Positions 15,061-23,155 of a DNA stretch of 64,000 bases are shown here, piece by piece. The position numbers and the translations under genes are program-made. The DNA lies in contig NZ_KB900388.1 of NCBI RefSeq assembly GCF_000378825.1, positions 171,578 through 235,577 of the forward strand, given 5' to 3'. Each line of letters begins with the position of its first letter. Within the stretch, counting starts at the first letter, position 1. The notes beneath the pieces are model-generated. The model made no database searches, had not been told where the DNA came from, and saw only the letters and a list, made by a program, of their open reading frames with translations. The stretch comes from Salinispora vitiensis (GTDB lineage Bacteria > Actinomycetota > Actinomycetes > Mycobacteriales > Micromonosporaceae).

Positions 15061-15190
15061 ACGCCCTCACGGCCTCGAAAAATTTCATCCATGGCAGCCG
15101 CCCTTGAAGCAGGATTGGTCGGAGTTGGTGCCGGTAGACCTTCTCCGTGGCAGTGGCGGCAGGACGACCGCACAGCTCCGCGATCTCTTT
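15061..15190 (-). pseudogene. Integrase C-terminal remnant (older element at the same tRNA)
   Basis: Read leftward from about 15190, the DNA encodes KEIAELCGRPAATATEKVYR then HQLRPILLQG, and after a one-base shift AAAMDEIF. This is the C-terminal end of an actinobacterial tyrosine integrase of the type ending 'VYRHQ(I/L)RP(V/I)...MDxIF', with the Tyr nucleophile (VYRHQ) kept. The usual Gly-His before it is replaced (CGRP), at least one frameshift is present and nothing upstream continues the gene. It lies on the chromosomal side of the attachment site, so it is a scar of an earlier element in the same tRNA. Confidence 0.6.
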
Positions 15191-15279
15191 CAAAGGTCAG
15201 GGACTTGGAGGGGCTTCCTTCTTGGTCTCGGCTGATCTGCCAGCGGCGAAACATCTGCCGGTCCGGGCTCGATGATCGC

Positions 15280-15285
15280 TATAGT
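15280..15285 (+). promoter_or_regulatory. -10 box (TATAGT) of the dienelactone-hydrolase-like gene
   Basis: TATAGT ends 8 nt before ATG 15294 with no ribosome site between, so the transcript is probably leaderless. A weak -35 candidate lies around 15255-15260. Confidence 0.5.
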
Positions 15286-15293
15286 CCGGCTTC

Positions 15294-16046
15294 ATGACGT
15301 CCATCACGACGAGTTCGGTCGAGTACCCGGCCGACGGCCTGACGATGATCGGGCACCTCGCCCTGCCCGTCGGCGTCGACCGTCGGCCAGCGGTCCTGGT
15401 CGGACCCGAGGGGCCGGGGCTCAACGACTTTCAGCGCCGCCGGGCCGACGTCCTCGCGGAGTTGGGGTACGTGGCACTGGCCTTCGACATTCACGGCGGA
15501 CGGTGGTTCACCGATCCCCAGGAGATGCTGGCGCGCCTTACTCCGCTGCTCGCTGATCCCGACCGAATGCGGGGCATCGGCCACGCGGCGCTTGACGTGC
15601 TGCGCGCCGAACCACGGACCGACCCGGAGCGGATCGCCGCCATCGGCTACGGCATCGGGGGAGCCATCGTGCTGGAACTCGGCCGCGCCGCCGCCAATCT
15701 GCGCGGGATCGCAACGATTAACGCAATGACCACCGGCCGGCCGGGCGAGGCGGCGCATATTCGCTGCCCGGTGTGGGCCGGGGTCGGGTCGGAAGACCCG
15801 ATCGTACCGCCGGCCCAACGGGACGCATTTGCCGCCGAGATGCAGGCCGCGGACGTCGATTGGCGTCTCGTTGTCTACGGCGGCGCCCTGCACGCCTTCC
15901 ATCACCCACCGATGGGGGCTGACCAGACTGTGCTCCCCGGCGTCGGCTACCACCAGCGGCACGCCCAGCGGGCCTGGCTCGACATCGTGGCCCTGCTGGC
16001 GGAGTGCCTTCACGTACCGGAGGACGTTGCTCCGGGACGTGGGTGA
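15294..16046 (+). CDS. Dienelactone-hydrolase-family protein with altered nucleophile
   Basis: A 250-residue alpha/beta-hydrolase of the dienelactone hydrolase (DLH) family: an N-terminal strand pair (ADGLTMIGHLALPVGVD), an oxyanion region (VGPEGPGLND), the nucleophile elbow near residue 122 (AIGYGIGGAIVLE), the acid loop (AGVGSEDPIVPP) and the His loop (GALHAFHHP). Family members have Gly-x-Cys-x-Gly or Gly-x-Ser-x-Gly at the elbow; here it reads Gly-Tyr-Gly-Ile-Gly, so the nucleophile is a glycine while the Asp and His remain. Either the protein is not a hydrolase or the elbow has degenerated. It has its own promoter and no operon partner. Confidence 0.85.
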   Translation: MTSITTSSVEYPADGLTMIGHLALPVGVDRRPAVLVGPEGPGLNDFQRRRADVLAELGYVALAFDIHGGRWFTDPQEMLARLTPLLADPDRMRGIGHAALDVLRAEPRTDPERIAAIGYGIGGAIVLELGRAAANLRGIATINAMTTGRPGEAAHIRCPVWAGVGSEDPIVPPAQRDAFAAEMQAADVDWRLVVYGGALHAFHHPPMGADQTVLPGVGYHQRHAQRAWLDIVALLAECLHVPEDVAPGRG

Positions 16047-16446
16047 TAGGTCCGGGCTAGACGATCTTGACTTCCTTGGTGTTCAGGCTGTCTCTTGGAG
16101 GGCCTGCACGAGAGTGTGGATGGTGCCGTAGAACTCGGTCTTTGGCCAAGGCGGTGTCTCCGGGGCGCCTTTCCAGGTGAGGTGGATGAGTGCCCAGCGT
16201 TCGGGAAGTTGAACGAGGATGGCGATCCGGAAGCCGTCCGGCTGACCCGGGGCGCGACGCCGCTGGGCTCACGGCGCGCGTCGTCCGACGCCTCGGATCT
16301 GGCAACGATCCTGGTGGGCTGGCGATGCAGCGCGTGGCCAGGAGTGCTGCCCGCAACCGGGACGTGGAGGCTCTGCTCACTCCTCCATTCTGAGGCCGTG
16401 ACCCGCGGTTCAGTATGCTGCCGGTATTCGATGATGGGCGGTAGCG
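16047..16446. other. Gene-free stretch
   Basis: 400 bp with no convincing gene. On the minus strand at about 16085-16230 one frame reads RIAILVQLPERWALIHLTWK and then KTEFYGTIHTLVQALQE before a stop. It looks protein-like but has no plausible start and is interrupted on both sides, so it is probably another gene remnant. I recognise no family. Confidence 0.4.
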
Positions 16447-16655
16447 ATGTCTAGTTGGGTCGATATCTTGTATAAGCCGGATGGGATCCGGGCGGTTTAT
16501 GGTGATGACCTCCCAACGCTGAGGTCGGTGGACCTGCATGAGTTGTCTCTTCACCGATGGCCACGGGCGTACCGGCCAGGTGTGCTGCGGATCGGGGCGG
16601 GTTCTCGCGTGCTGCGTGTTTCCTGAGGTGGGAGTCCTCATCTCGACCACGTAAT
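16447..16655 (+). pseudogene. Broken Imm50-like immunity protein fragment
   Basis: From ATG 16447 the frame reads SSWVDILYKPDGIRAVYGDD, then LPTLRSVDLHELSLHR, resembling the N-terminus of the Imm50 family (a Trp-x-x-(I/L)-(L/V) start, a Tyr-Gly-x-x-P-x-L turn, then a strand 'HE(V/L)xL'). After residue 37 the frame becomes Arg/Gly-rich and stops at 16626. Shifting by one base restores a DGHGRTGQV-type continuation up to a stop near 16655. So this is a frameshifted, shortened copy. Imm50 proteins neutralise polymorphic toxins; no toxin gene is seen nearby. Family assignment is tentative. Confidence 0.4.
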
Positions 16656-16670
16656 GCCTGAAGGGGGAGT

Positions 16671-17342
16671 ATGAAGGGAAGTGTTAGCGCGGACACATGG
16701 GCGATTTTGTCGACAATTATATTCACCTCGTCCGTTATTACCGCAATAGTGGGAAAGCTCTTAGAAAGGGGTTCAACGCGTGTCGACCGATTGCGAGAGG
16801 GGTATGCCGAAGCTGCCAAGGCTTTAGCTGAATGGAGTAATTTCCCTTATCGAATTGAACGGCGCGTGGCGGATGATGCGGAAACCCGGAAGGCGCTGGT
16901 CGACCTTGGATCCGACATCACAGACCGGCTGGCGTATTATTCAGGTTGGATTAGTGCAGACAGTCCGGAAATGGGTGGATTCTACATGCGCCTCGTGAAG
17001 AGGCTTCGAGTTGACGTGGCGGATCACGCGCGCTATGCCTGGAACCAACCGCCGCGCCTCACGGGTGCAGAGATGAACATCCGAAAGGGCTCTGCGGCTG
17101 ACTCATCATCTGTGATGATTGTGTCCGCATGGGCGTACGTGCAGGTGTTTTCGAATGCCGTGAGGTACAGATTCGGCTGGCGTCGCCATTTGGTCTGGGG
17201 GCCGTTGCTGGGGCGTTTGCTTGCGGCGAGAGAGGATGACGCGGGAGGCGCGTTGGCTTCCGCACGTAGAAGCATGGCTCCACCTGCTGATACGGAACGT
17301 ACCCCCGGGCGGCCAGACCCAGAACGTGTATCGATGGACTAG
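16671..17342 (+). CDS. Membrane-anchored hypothetical protein of foreign base composition
   Basis: A 223-residue protein with one N-terminal membrane segment (about residues 10-28, AILSTIIFTSSVITAIVGKL), then a cytoplasmic helical region (RVDRLREGYAEAAKALAEW) and a C-terminal part with Trp/Arg-rich turns (NAVRYRFGWRRHLVWGPLL). Its DNA is clearly richer in A+T than neighbouring genes (for example gcgattttgtcgacaattat at 16702), suggesting recent acquisition. The start ATG 16671 follows GAAGGGGGAGT. I know no family for it; small membrane proteins of this layout occur beside defence genes, but none is present here. Confidence 0.65.
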   Translation: MKGSVSADTWAILSTIIFTSSVITAIVGKLLERGSTRVDRLREGYAEAAKALAEWSNFPYRIERRVADDAETRKALVDLGSDITDRLAYYSGWISADSPEMGGFYMRLVKRLRVDVADHARYAWNQPPRLTGAEMNIRKGSAADSSSVMIVSAWAYVQVFSNAVRYRFGWRRHLVWGPLLGRLLAAREDDAGGALASARRSMAPPADTERTPGRPDPERVSMD

Positions 17343-17512
17343 TCGAGCCAGGTGTCGAGTGGGTCGGTGAGAGCGTCCTCGCGCAGGTAGACGTTGCGGG
17401 GGTGTCACAACGTCGGCGGATCGAAACCCTGCCGCCGTCGTCGCGGTGAACCTGCCTGAAGCTGAACCGACCGTCCTCCGTCGCGGCGTACAACCGAACG
17501 GTAATCGGCATC
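17339..17512 (-). pseudogene. Recombinase-like C-terminal fragment, frameshifted
   Basis: Leftward from ATG 17512 the frame reads MPITVRLYAATEDGRFSFRQ, then VHRDDGGRVSIRRRCDTP. A one-base shift near 17400 continues as RNVYLREDALTDPLDTWLD and stops at 17339. The RNVYLRED ... LDxWL pattern is typical of the region after the zinc ribbon in actinobacterial large serine recombinases. Only this short piece remains. The link of the first half to a recombinase is uncertain. Confidence 0.35.
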
Positions 17513-17901
17513 AAACCTATGGCGATCGCGCCCCTTTCACATTGCTCGCATCCGCGCTCCCGGAGAGTCGATCCATAGGCTTCCGCCGTCAGTGTGGCAC
17601 CGGTGCGCTGCGGATCTCGTCCTCCTGCGTGTGCTGTCGGTCGCGCCCGACGCACGAAGGTAGGTGAGTCGTCGCACTACGCGCGGCGACGATCGGGCTG
17701 ATCCGCCACGACCCGGTTGCCCGGACGCGGCGTGGGGCGACGGGGAGGCGGGAGCGTAGCCGGCGGTGGTGCTGCCGAATCGCGGGTGCGGCGTGCTCCG
17801 TGAGGTGACGCCGCAGTGGCGGCCGACGAGCGGCTCGAGGCCCGCATGCTGCCCTGGCCGACGGGCTCACCGTCGCGCTCAGACGCTGGCCAGGTGCCGC
17901 C
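17513..17901. other. Gene-free stretch
   Basis: About 390 bp without a supported gene. Open frames here (for example 17766-17966 and 17677-17913) are Arg/Pro-rich compositional artefacts. I see no RNA gene or repeat. Confidence 0.4.
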
Positions 17902-17939
17902 CCGAAGGGGCATCCCGCCGGTGCGGAGTGCCCCTTCGG
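17902..17939 (-). terminator. Hairpin terminator after the truncated sigma factor
   Basis: CCGAAGGGGCA (17902-17912) pairs with TGCCCCTTCGG (17929-17939), an 11-bp perfect stem 4 bp beyond the stop of the leftward sigma-factor fragment. There is no U-tract. Confidence 0.5.
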
Positions 17940-17943
17940 CGGT

Positions 17944-18558
17944 TCAGAGCGACTCAGGCAGGTTGAAGGAGGCGAAGACCTCGGGGGGGAAGGCGGTGAT
18001 CTCGGCGATCATGCCTTCGTCGATTCGGAAGACGTTGAGCACCTGCGGACGGTAGATCGACTCGCCGGGGCGACGCACGTAACCGGCGATGGCCGGTTGC
18101 CCGTTGGCGTGTGCCGGTAGGGCTCGCCATGCCCCGAAGTAGGCCGGCGAGGCCGGATCGAACTGTGCGACGAGACCTGCGACGAAGACGTCTCGGCCGA
18201 CGAACCAGAGCGGGTCCGGTGGCATCGTCACCCGTACGTCCTCGCGGAGCAATTTCGCGAAGTTCTCGGCGTCGGCGTTTTCGAGCGTCTCGATGCAGCG
18301 CTGTACGAGGGCGCGTTCGGCCGCTGCCGGATCCGCTGCGGGGCCCCAGTCGCTCGGCCGAGGGGGCAGGCGGTCCTTCAGTGTCGCCCGGGCGCGTTGC
18401 AGTGCGCTGTTGGCGGACGCGACGCTGATGTCCAGCATCGCGGCGGCCTCGATGGCGGTCCAATTGAGGACGTCGCGCAGGATCAGCACCGCCCGCTGCT
18501 GCGGGGGTAGGTGCTGAATCGCCACGAGGAAGGCGAGTTCGATCGTCTCTCGCGCCAT
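17944..18558 (-). pseudogene. 5'-truncated ECF sigma factor (region 4 plus SnoaL-like domain)
   Basis: The 204-residue frame begins inside an ECF sigma factor of the SigG-like type. Residues 1-60 hold sigma region 4 (ELAFLVAIQHLPPQQRAVLI, then LRDVLNWTAIEAAAML) and residues about 85-200 a SnoaL/NTF2-like domain (ENFAKLLREDVRVTMPPDPL and later FPPEVFASF). Region 2, needed for -10 recognition and core binding, is absent: upstream the frame passes straight into a 7-bp tandem repeat and then the divergent gene at 18648. Full-length relatives have about 120 more residues. It is therefore probably non-functional as a sigma factor, although the C-terminal domain could still be made from ATG 18558. 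Confidence 0.75.
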
Positions 18559-18579
18559 GAACTGACGCTTGATCTCGTC

Positions 18580-18621
18580 GGGCGTCGGGCGTCGGGCGTC
18601 GGGCGTCTGGCGTCTGGCGGC
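18580..18621. repeat. 7-bp tandem repeat
   Basis: Four perfect GGGCGTC units (18580-18607) followed by TGGCGTC and TGGCGGC. It sits exactly where the sigma-factor gene loses its 5' part and just upstream of the divergent gene, so it may vary in copy number between strains. Confidence 0.75.
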
Positions 18622-18650
18622 TGGATCTGGGCTGCGATCATAGCCCTGTG

Positions 18651-19124
18651 ATGTTCTGGACCCGGCCGTATGAGGATCCGATGCGGCTCTTCACCGGCAC
18701 ACTAGCAGTGCTCGGTTCGTCATTCTTTGCGTTCATCGCCTTCCAAATGGCCACCCGATGGCAGGAGGTTCCGCTCGCTGCGGTGTCAGCCTTCACCGGA
18801 TTCGCGGCGGTATGGCTTACCTTCGTATGGCGGCTTCACCGCACTGCGCTAGTGGTCAGCCGATCGGGGGTTCGGGTGCGTTGGCTGTGGCGAACGCGCA
18901 CGGTCGCATGGGGGCAGGTTCGAGGGTTCTACAGCGCTCCCGATTGGCTGGTTCCGGAGCGGCTCTGGTTGCAGCTCTGCGATGGAACCAAGGTTCGCAC
19001 GCCGGTTCGGAGACGCCACGCTATCGTTAACCGCCTTCGCGACGGTGGCACGGATCTTGCATCGGATCGCTACGAGGGGCTGCTTGCCGATCTCGAGAGA
19101 TGGAAAGCGGGCGGTCCTCGTTAA
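18651..19124 (+). CDS. PH-domain-like small membrane protein
   Basis: A 157-residue protein with two N-terminal membrane segments (about residues 12-34, FTGTLAVLGSSFFAFIAF, and about 40-60, PLAAVSAFTGFAAVWLTFVW). They are followed by a cytoplasmic PH-like beta domain (TALVVSRSGVRVRWLWRTRT, then VAWGQVRGFYSAPDW, then LWLQLCDGTKVRTPV). This is the bacterial 'PH domain-containing protein' layout, of unknown function. ATG 18651 is adjacent to an in-frame GTG (18648). It stands alone, divergent from the broken sigma gene. Confidence 0.75.
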   Translation: MFWTRPYEDPMRLFTGTLAVLGSSFFAFIAFQMATRWQEVPLAAVSAFTGFAAVWLTFVWRLHRTALVVSRSGVRVRWLWRTRTVAWGQVRGFYSAPDWLVPERLWLQLCDGTKVRTPVRRRHAIVNRLRDGGTDLASDRYEGLLADLERWKAGGPR

Positions 19125-19574
19125 ACGCCCTCGCCCGGCAGTTTTGGTTGCACTCGCCGGCCGTGGACAACAACGACGACAGCCGGGATCGGGTGGTTGG
19201 CCACGCTATGTAGAAGCCGTTTCGCCCAGATGGAAACGGCTTCTACGGCTTAACTATGGAGCATAGTTCTTCCACGGTAAGCCAGGGCTTGGCGCGATGA
19301 ATCATGCGGTGGCAGCCGCGAGCACTGCGGCGTGGGTGATGTCGGCGAGCGTCACGCGGTAACGGTACGGCGCCGGTGTGACAAGTAGCCGAGCAGTGCT
19401 TGGTATCCGCAGTGGATCGAGCAGCACGGCAGCTGAGAGTTGCTGCCGCAGGTTCGCTACTGCCGTTCACTGTGTTCCGGAAGATGCACGGAATAATCAG
19501 GAGCGTTGCTCGCCGGATAGGGGTGTATGCCCTGGTGAAGGGCGGTCGCATCGGCAAACGTACATCGCGTTTCG
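19125..19574. other. Gene-free stretch with a hairpin
   Basis: 450 bp without a supported gene. On the minus strand at 19305-19380 a short frame (VTPAPYRYRVTLADITHAAV, ending LAAATA and stop) resembles the tail of a protein but lacks any beginning. The rest is unassigned. Confidence 0.4.
19210..19246. terminator. Perfect 14-bp inverted repeat, possible terminator
   Basis: GTAGAAGCCGTTTC (19210-19223) and GAAACGGCTTCTAC (19233-19246) with a 9-nt loop, about 85 bp after the PH-domain gene. There is no clear U-tract, so it could instead be the end of a small mobile element. Confidence 0.55.
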
Positions 19575-20861
19575 TCAAGAGAACTCAGACACGCGACACT
19601 CGCCCGCACTCGACGTCGCCGCCCGCTTTTCGCTCTCCTCCCAGCTGCGGAGGCTACCGATCGAGGCGAGGCACAGCACCGTCGCGACGGCGAAGAACCC
19701 GCCTGCGATCGCGAATGGCATGCGGTAGCCGAAGCCCGAGGCGAGTAAACCACCTGCGCCCGCTCCCACCGCGAGACCGATCAGGCCGATCAGTCGCCCC
19801 ACCGACCCGACCCGCCCCATCATCGCGGCGGGAGTGGCCCGTTGGCGCACCGAGGTGGCCATGATGTTCCAGACGGCCGCGTGCGCGATGTAGGCGGCGA
19901 GCGCGATCGCCACGACGACGACGTTGGTCGACAGCGAAATCACGACGAACGAGGCGGCGCCGACGATGAGCGCGGCGACGATGGACCACCCGTAGCCGAT
20001 CCGTTTGCGCATCCTGGCGGCGACGAAGCTACCGAGCAGTCCCCCCAGCGCGGAAAACGAGAGCAGCAATCCGTAGCCGGTCGCGTCTAGCCCCAACTCG
20101 TCGCGCGTGTAGAGGACGAGGTAGGAGAACGGGATCATGTAGCCGACGCAGGCGATGCCGCCGACGACGATGAGCAGTCGTACGACCTGGTGCCGCATCG
20201 CCCACACCGCGCCCTCGCGGATATCTGCGAGGATGCCGCCGGGCGAGTCGCCCGGATCAGCCGGAGCGACGACGTAGCGACCGCGCAGCTGCCAGTAGGC
20301 GAACCCGGCTGCCAGGAGGGCAACGACGTTGAGTGCCGAGGGAGCGAAGGCGGCCATGGCGAATAGGAACCCGCCCAGCGGCGGGCCGACGAACTCGTCG
20401 ATGACCAGCTGTGTCCCCGCGATCTGCGAGTTCGCTCGGTCTAGCCGCTCCGGGGGCACCGCCTGGGGCAGTACGGCGACCGCCGCGCTGTCCGCCAACG
20501 TCTCGACGATGCCCATCACGGCGTAGACGAGGTACAGCGCGACGATCGGTGCGGCATCCAGGAGTACGAGGCCCGTGATGACGGCGAACATCCCGGCGCG
20601 GGAGAAGTTCGCGAGGTAGAGCAGGCGGCGGCGGTCGCTGCGATCAATGAGCACACCGATGCCGAGAACCGAGAGGATGCGCGATAACGAGTACGCGATC
20701 GACAGGCCGGCGACCGCGACCGGGCTGTCGGTGATCGTTGTCGCCAACAGCGGCAGCGCGATGAACGTGACCCCGTCAGCCAGGTTCGACGACGCGTTAC
20801 CGAACCAAATCCGACGGTAGTCGGCGCCCAGCGCTATTCCTCGCCTGTTGCGTTCGTTCAC
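19575..20861 (-). CDS. MFS exporter (enterobactin-exporter-like)
   Basis: A 428-residue major-facilitator protein with about 12 membrane helices from GTG 20861; the longer frame to 20990 adds a low-quality Arg/Cys-rich stretch. It starts with YRRIWFGNASSNLADGVTFI, a usual opening for the EntS/macrolide-efflux subgroup. The loop between helices 2 and 3 contains GVLIDRSDRRRLLY, the MFS motif A (G-x3-D-R-x-x-R-R). Substrate unknown: drugs or siderophores are typical. No partner gene adjoins it; the region upstream (20862-21157) has no clear gene. Confidence 0.85.
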   Translation of the reverse strand: MNERNRRGIALGADYRRIWFGNASSNLADGVTFIALPLLATTITDSPVAVAGLSIAYSLSRILSVLGIGVLIDRSDRRRLLYLANFSRAGMFAVITGLVLLDAAPIVALYLVYAVMGIVETLADSAAVAVLPQAVPPERLDRANSQIAGTQLVIDEFVGPPLGGFLFAMAAFAPSALNVVALLAAGFAYWQLRGRYVVAPADPGDSPGGILADIREGAVWAMRHQVVRLLIVVGGIACVGYMIPFSYLVLYTRDELGLDATGYGLLLSFSALGGLLGSFVAARMRKRIGYGWSIVAALIVGAASFVVISLSTNVVVVAIALAAYIAHAAVWNIMATSVRQRATPAAMMGRVGSVGRLIGLIGLAVGAGAGGLLASGFGYRMPFAIAGGFFAVATVLCLASIGSLRSWEESEKRAATSSAGECRVSEFS

Positions 20862-21157
20862 CCCCGCCGCCCCAGGTGGTCGTCCATGGTGGGCGAAGAG
20901 GTCCGGCAGCTCGGACCTGCCGCGCCGGCAACAGTGGCGTGGAGATCCGGTAGCGGCTGGTGCTTGAGCTCGAGCACCCATTCCAGGCATTCAGCGAGAT
21001 CCACAGCCGTTCACTCTAGGGTTGGAACGGTAGGTCAGCTGCGGTAGCTGGGCGCTCGTGCAGTGACCGTGGCGGTGGAGTTGCTGGCGCCGACGAGGAC
21101 CTCGTGGGGCGAGCAAAGGCCTGGCCGGGCGGTGCGAGATTTGACAGCCTGCTTGTC

Positions 21158-21748
21158 ATGCGTCCGATGGGCAGCCGTGATCTCGACGAAGCCGTGGCCG
21201 AGATGGTTCGGGTACTCACACCGCACGCGCGCGCGGACTGGCGACGCCAGGCCGGCGAGCTCGACTGGAGCTGCTGGGAAACAGCCGCACATGTCGCGCA
21301 TGATCTCCTCGCCTACGCCGGGCAGCTCGCTGCCCTGCCCGACTCCGCCTACCTTCCGTTCGACCTGGTCGTCAGCGACGATGCGTCTCCCCACGACCTG
21401 CTGCGCGTAGCCGCCGGAGCGGGAAGGCTGCTCAGCGTTGTGTTGGCGGCGTCCGACCCGTCGGTGCGAGCCTGGCACTGGGGCCCGACCGATCCGAGTG
21501 GCTTCGCGGCGCTGGGCGTCAACGAGACGCTGGTGCACACCTGGGACATCACCGAAGGGCTCGGCATCGACTGGCAGCCGCCGAAAGCTCTCTGCCGTGC
21601 CGTACTCGCCCGGCTCTTTCCCGGCGCGCCAGCCGGGGATCCGGTCCAGGCGCTGCTCTGGTCCACCGGCCGTACTGACCTTCCTGGCCGTCCTCGACCC
21701 ACCTCCTGGGTCCCGAAGGCCGACGCCGGACAGCAATCTGCCGGCTAG
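21158..21748 (+). CDS. Maleylpyruvate isomerase N-terminal (DinB-fold) protein
   Basis: A 196-residue protein of the mycothiol-dependent maleylpyruvate isomerase/DinB superfamily, four-helix-bundle metal proteins common in actinobacteria. Visible: WSCWETAAHVAHDLLAYAGQ, giving the first metal His, and VNETLVHTWDITEGL, giving the second His and an Asp. The N-terminus (RDLDEAVAEMVRVL) is the expected first helix. I chose ATG 21158; an in-frame start at 21104 adds a Gly/Arg-rich stretch. The true substrate is unknown, since most members are not maleylpyruvate isomerases. Confidence 0.75.
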   Translation: MRPMGSRDLDEAVAEMVRVLTPHARADWRRQAGELDWSCWETAAHVAHDLLAYAGQLAALPDSAYLPFDLVVSDDASPHDLLRVAAGAGRLLSVVLAASDPSVRAWHWGPTDPSGFAALGVNETLVHTWDITEGLGIDWQPPKALCRAVLARLFPGAPAGDPVQALLWSTGRTDLPGRPRPTSWVPKADAGQQSAG

Positions 21749-21780
21749 CGCCGTTCACGCCGGCCCTGCCCGGGGCGTCG

Positions 21781-22047
21781 TGGCAGCGGTGCCGAACCCA
21801 CTATCTGCGGAATCTGCTGTTGAAGGTGCCGAAGTCGGCGCAGCCGTGGATCGCCGCCCTCGCGCGGAGGATCTTCGACCAGCCCACCGCCGAAGCTGTC
21901 CGAGCGCAGTTCACCTGGGTCGTGACCGCGATCGAGGCAAAGTCCCGGCCGCCGTCCGAGCATCTCGATCAGGCTCGTGACGACGTACTGGCCTTCACCG
22001 GCTTCCGCGCGAGAGCTGGCGCCAGTTCTCACGCTCATCGCCGCTAA
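21781..22047 (+). pseudogene. IS256-family transposase fragment
   Basis: From 21781 the frame reads WQRCRTHYLRNLLLKVPKSA, then QPWIAALARRIFDQPTAEAV, then HLDQARDDVLAFTGF. This is the central part of an IS256-type (Mutator) transposase, which in complete copies runs 'QRCRxHYxRNLL...KVPK...FPxxxWRQIWSNNP'. Near 22005 a frameshift follows (RESWRQF is in another frame) and the C-terminal Glu region, the N-terminus and the terminal repeats are absent. It is a decayed insertion sequence. Confidence 0.75.
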
Positions 22048-22539
22048 CACTCCGCGGAGTGTCACGCAGGTCCTGATGCCGATAGATCAGGTGGCTTCCC
22101 GTTGGGCTTGCAAGTGGTGACGCTCTGCCTCCGACGATCTCGGAGGTGTCTGCGGTGGCCAGGAACGCTACCCGGGCAGGTGACGCGGGACGTTCGAGTA
22201 GAGAGTACTGTCGATGGAGGGAGGGTGCTGGTTGTAGCGGTCGGCGCCTTCACCCAGATCGCTGCCGGGAGAACTGATGCCTGCACCGGTACGCACCATG
22301 GTGGACTCGCGGTTTGATGTTGAGCTGCCTCAGCGGCGCGAAGCCCGCGGCCGGACCTTGCGACAACTGGACGTCGCATTCCGCTACGGCCAAGGCGCTT
22401 TCCACCAACCGGAAGCGAGAAACAGCGGGCCATGCCGCGCTGCGCACGTCTCCACCGCCCAAGCTACCGAACAGCCCCTGTCGTCCTTATAGATTTCCGG
22501 CCGTAGCTGACGGCCGGGCCGGACAACGAAGGAGTTGAC
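22048..22539. other. Gene-free stretch upstream of the glycine-rich-domain protein
   Basis: About 490 bp. Open frames at 22277-22492 and 22314-22538 lack family resemblance or ribosome sites. The region probably carries the promoter of the gene at 22540 and further decay of the transposon fragment. Nothing else is seen. Confidence 0.4.
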
Positions 22540-23022
22540 ATGTACACGACAACGCCCAAGCCCACAGTCGCGCTACAGCAAGGCGCCTCACTGGTTTCTC
22601 CCGAGCTGTTCGTTCGGTTAACTACTCGGATCGCTAAGGACCACCCGGATTTGCCGACGGGTATGGCGGATCGCATCCTGGACCAGGCCCTGGCTTTCCT
22701 TGGCGCCGCCGCCGTCACCACCGTGCCGATCGGCCCGTCCGACCTGGTGGACATCGGTTGGCACACGTTCATCCTGTATACGCGCGACTACGCGGCCTTC
22801 TGCGATCGGGTCGCGGGACGCTTCATCCACCACGATCCGGCGGCGGGCAGCGAGAAGCCGACCAACCCAGACGGTGAACCTGTCCTATTGTCCCAGGCGA
22901 TCGACGCGATTACCGCCGCCGGCTATCAGGTGGACTCGGCGCTGTGGAACACCACCGCCGACTGTGTTTCCTGTAGCTCGTGCCGGCCTGGAGGCGGCGG
23001 CAACGATATACCGACATACTGA
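22540..23022 (+). CDS. Glycine-rich-domain-like protein with C-terminal Cys cluster
   Basis: A 160-residue protein with a good ribosome site (GAAGGAGTTGAC before ATG 22540). The core (SDLVDIGWHTFILYTRDYAA, then FCDRVAGRFIHHDP) has the Asp-x-x-Trp-His ... Tyr-x-x-Phe-Cys ... His-His-x-Pro pattern of the glycine-rich-domain-containing (GRDP-like/DUF1399-related) proteins. The C-terminus carries TADCVSCSSCRPGGGGND, a Cys cluster often present in the bacterial members and possibly metal binding or disulfide-forming. Function unknown. It has no operon partner. Confidence 0.65.
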   Translation: MYTTTPKPTVALQQGASLVSPELFVRLTTRIAKDHPDLPTGMADRILDQALAFLGAAAVTTVPIGPSDLVDIGWHTFILYTRDYAAFCDRVAGRFIHHDPAAGSEKPTNPDGEPVLLSQAIDAITAAGYQVDSALWNTTADCVSCSSCRPGGGGNDIPTY

Positions 23023-23155
23023 ACGCATCTGCCCGTGCTGACTGCGGCGGCCACCAGCGCCAGGTCGCCCCGGCAACTTCCAGCTGCTTGCCCACCTCGG
23101 GTCACCTGACCGCACCTCGTCGCCCCGGGCCGGCCTAGTCGTGCCGAACTGTCGG

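Noticed and set aside
19457..19864. Possible genes overlapping the MFS stop on both strands
   Set aside because: Frames lack conserved sequence and overlap the well-supported MFS coding region or decayed intergenic DNA.
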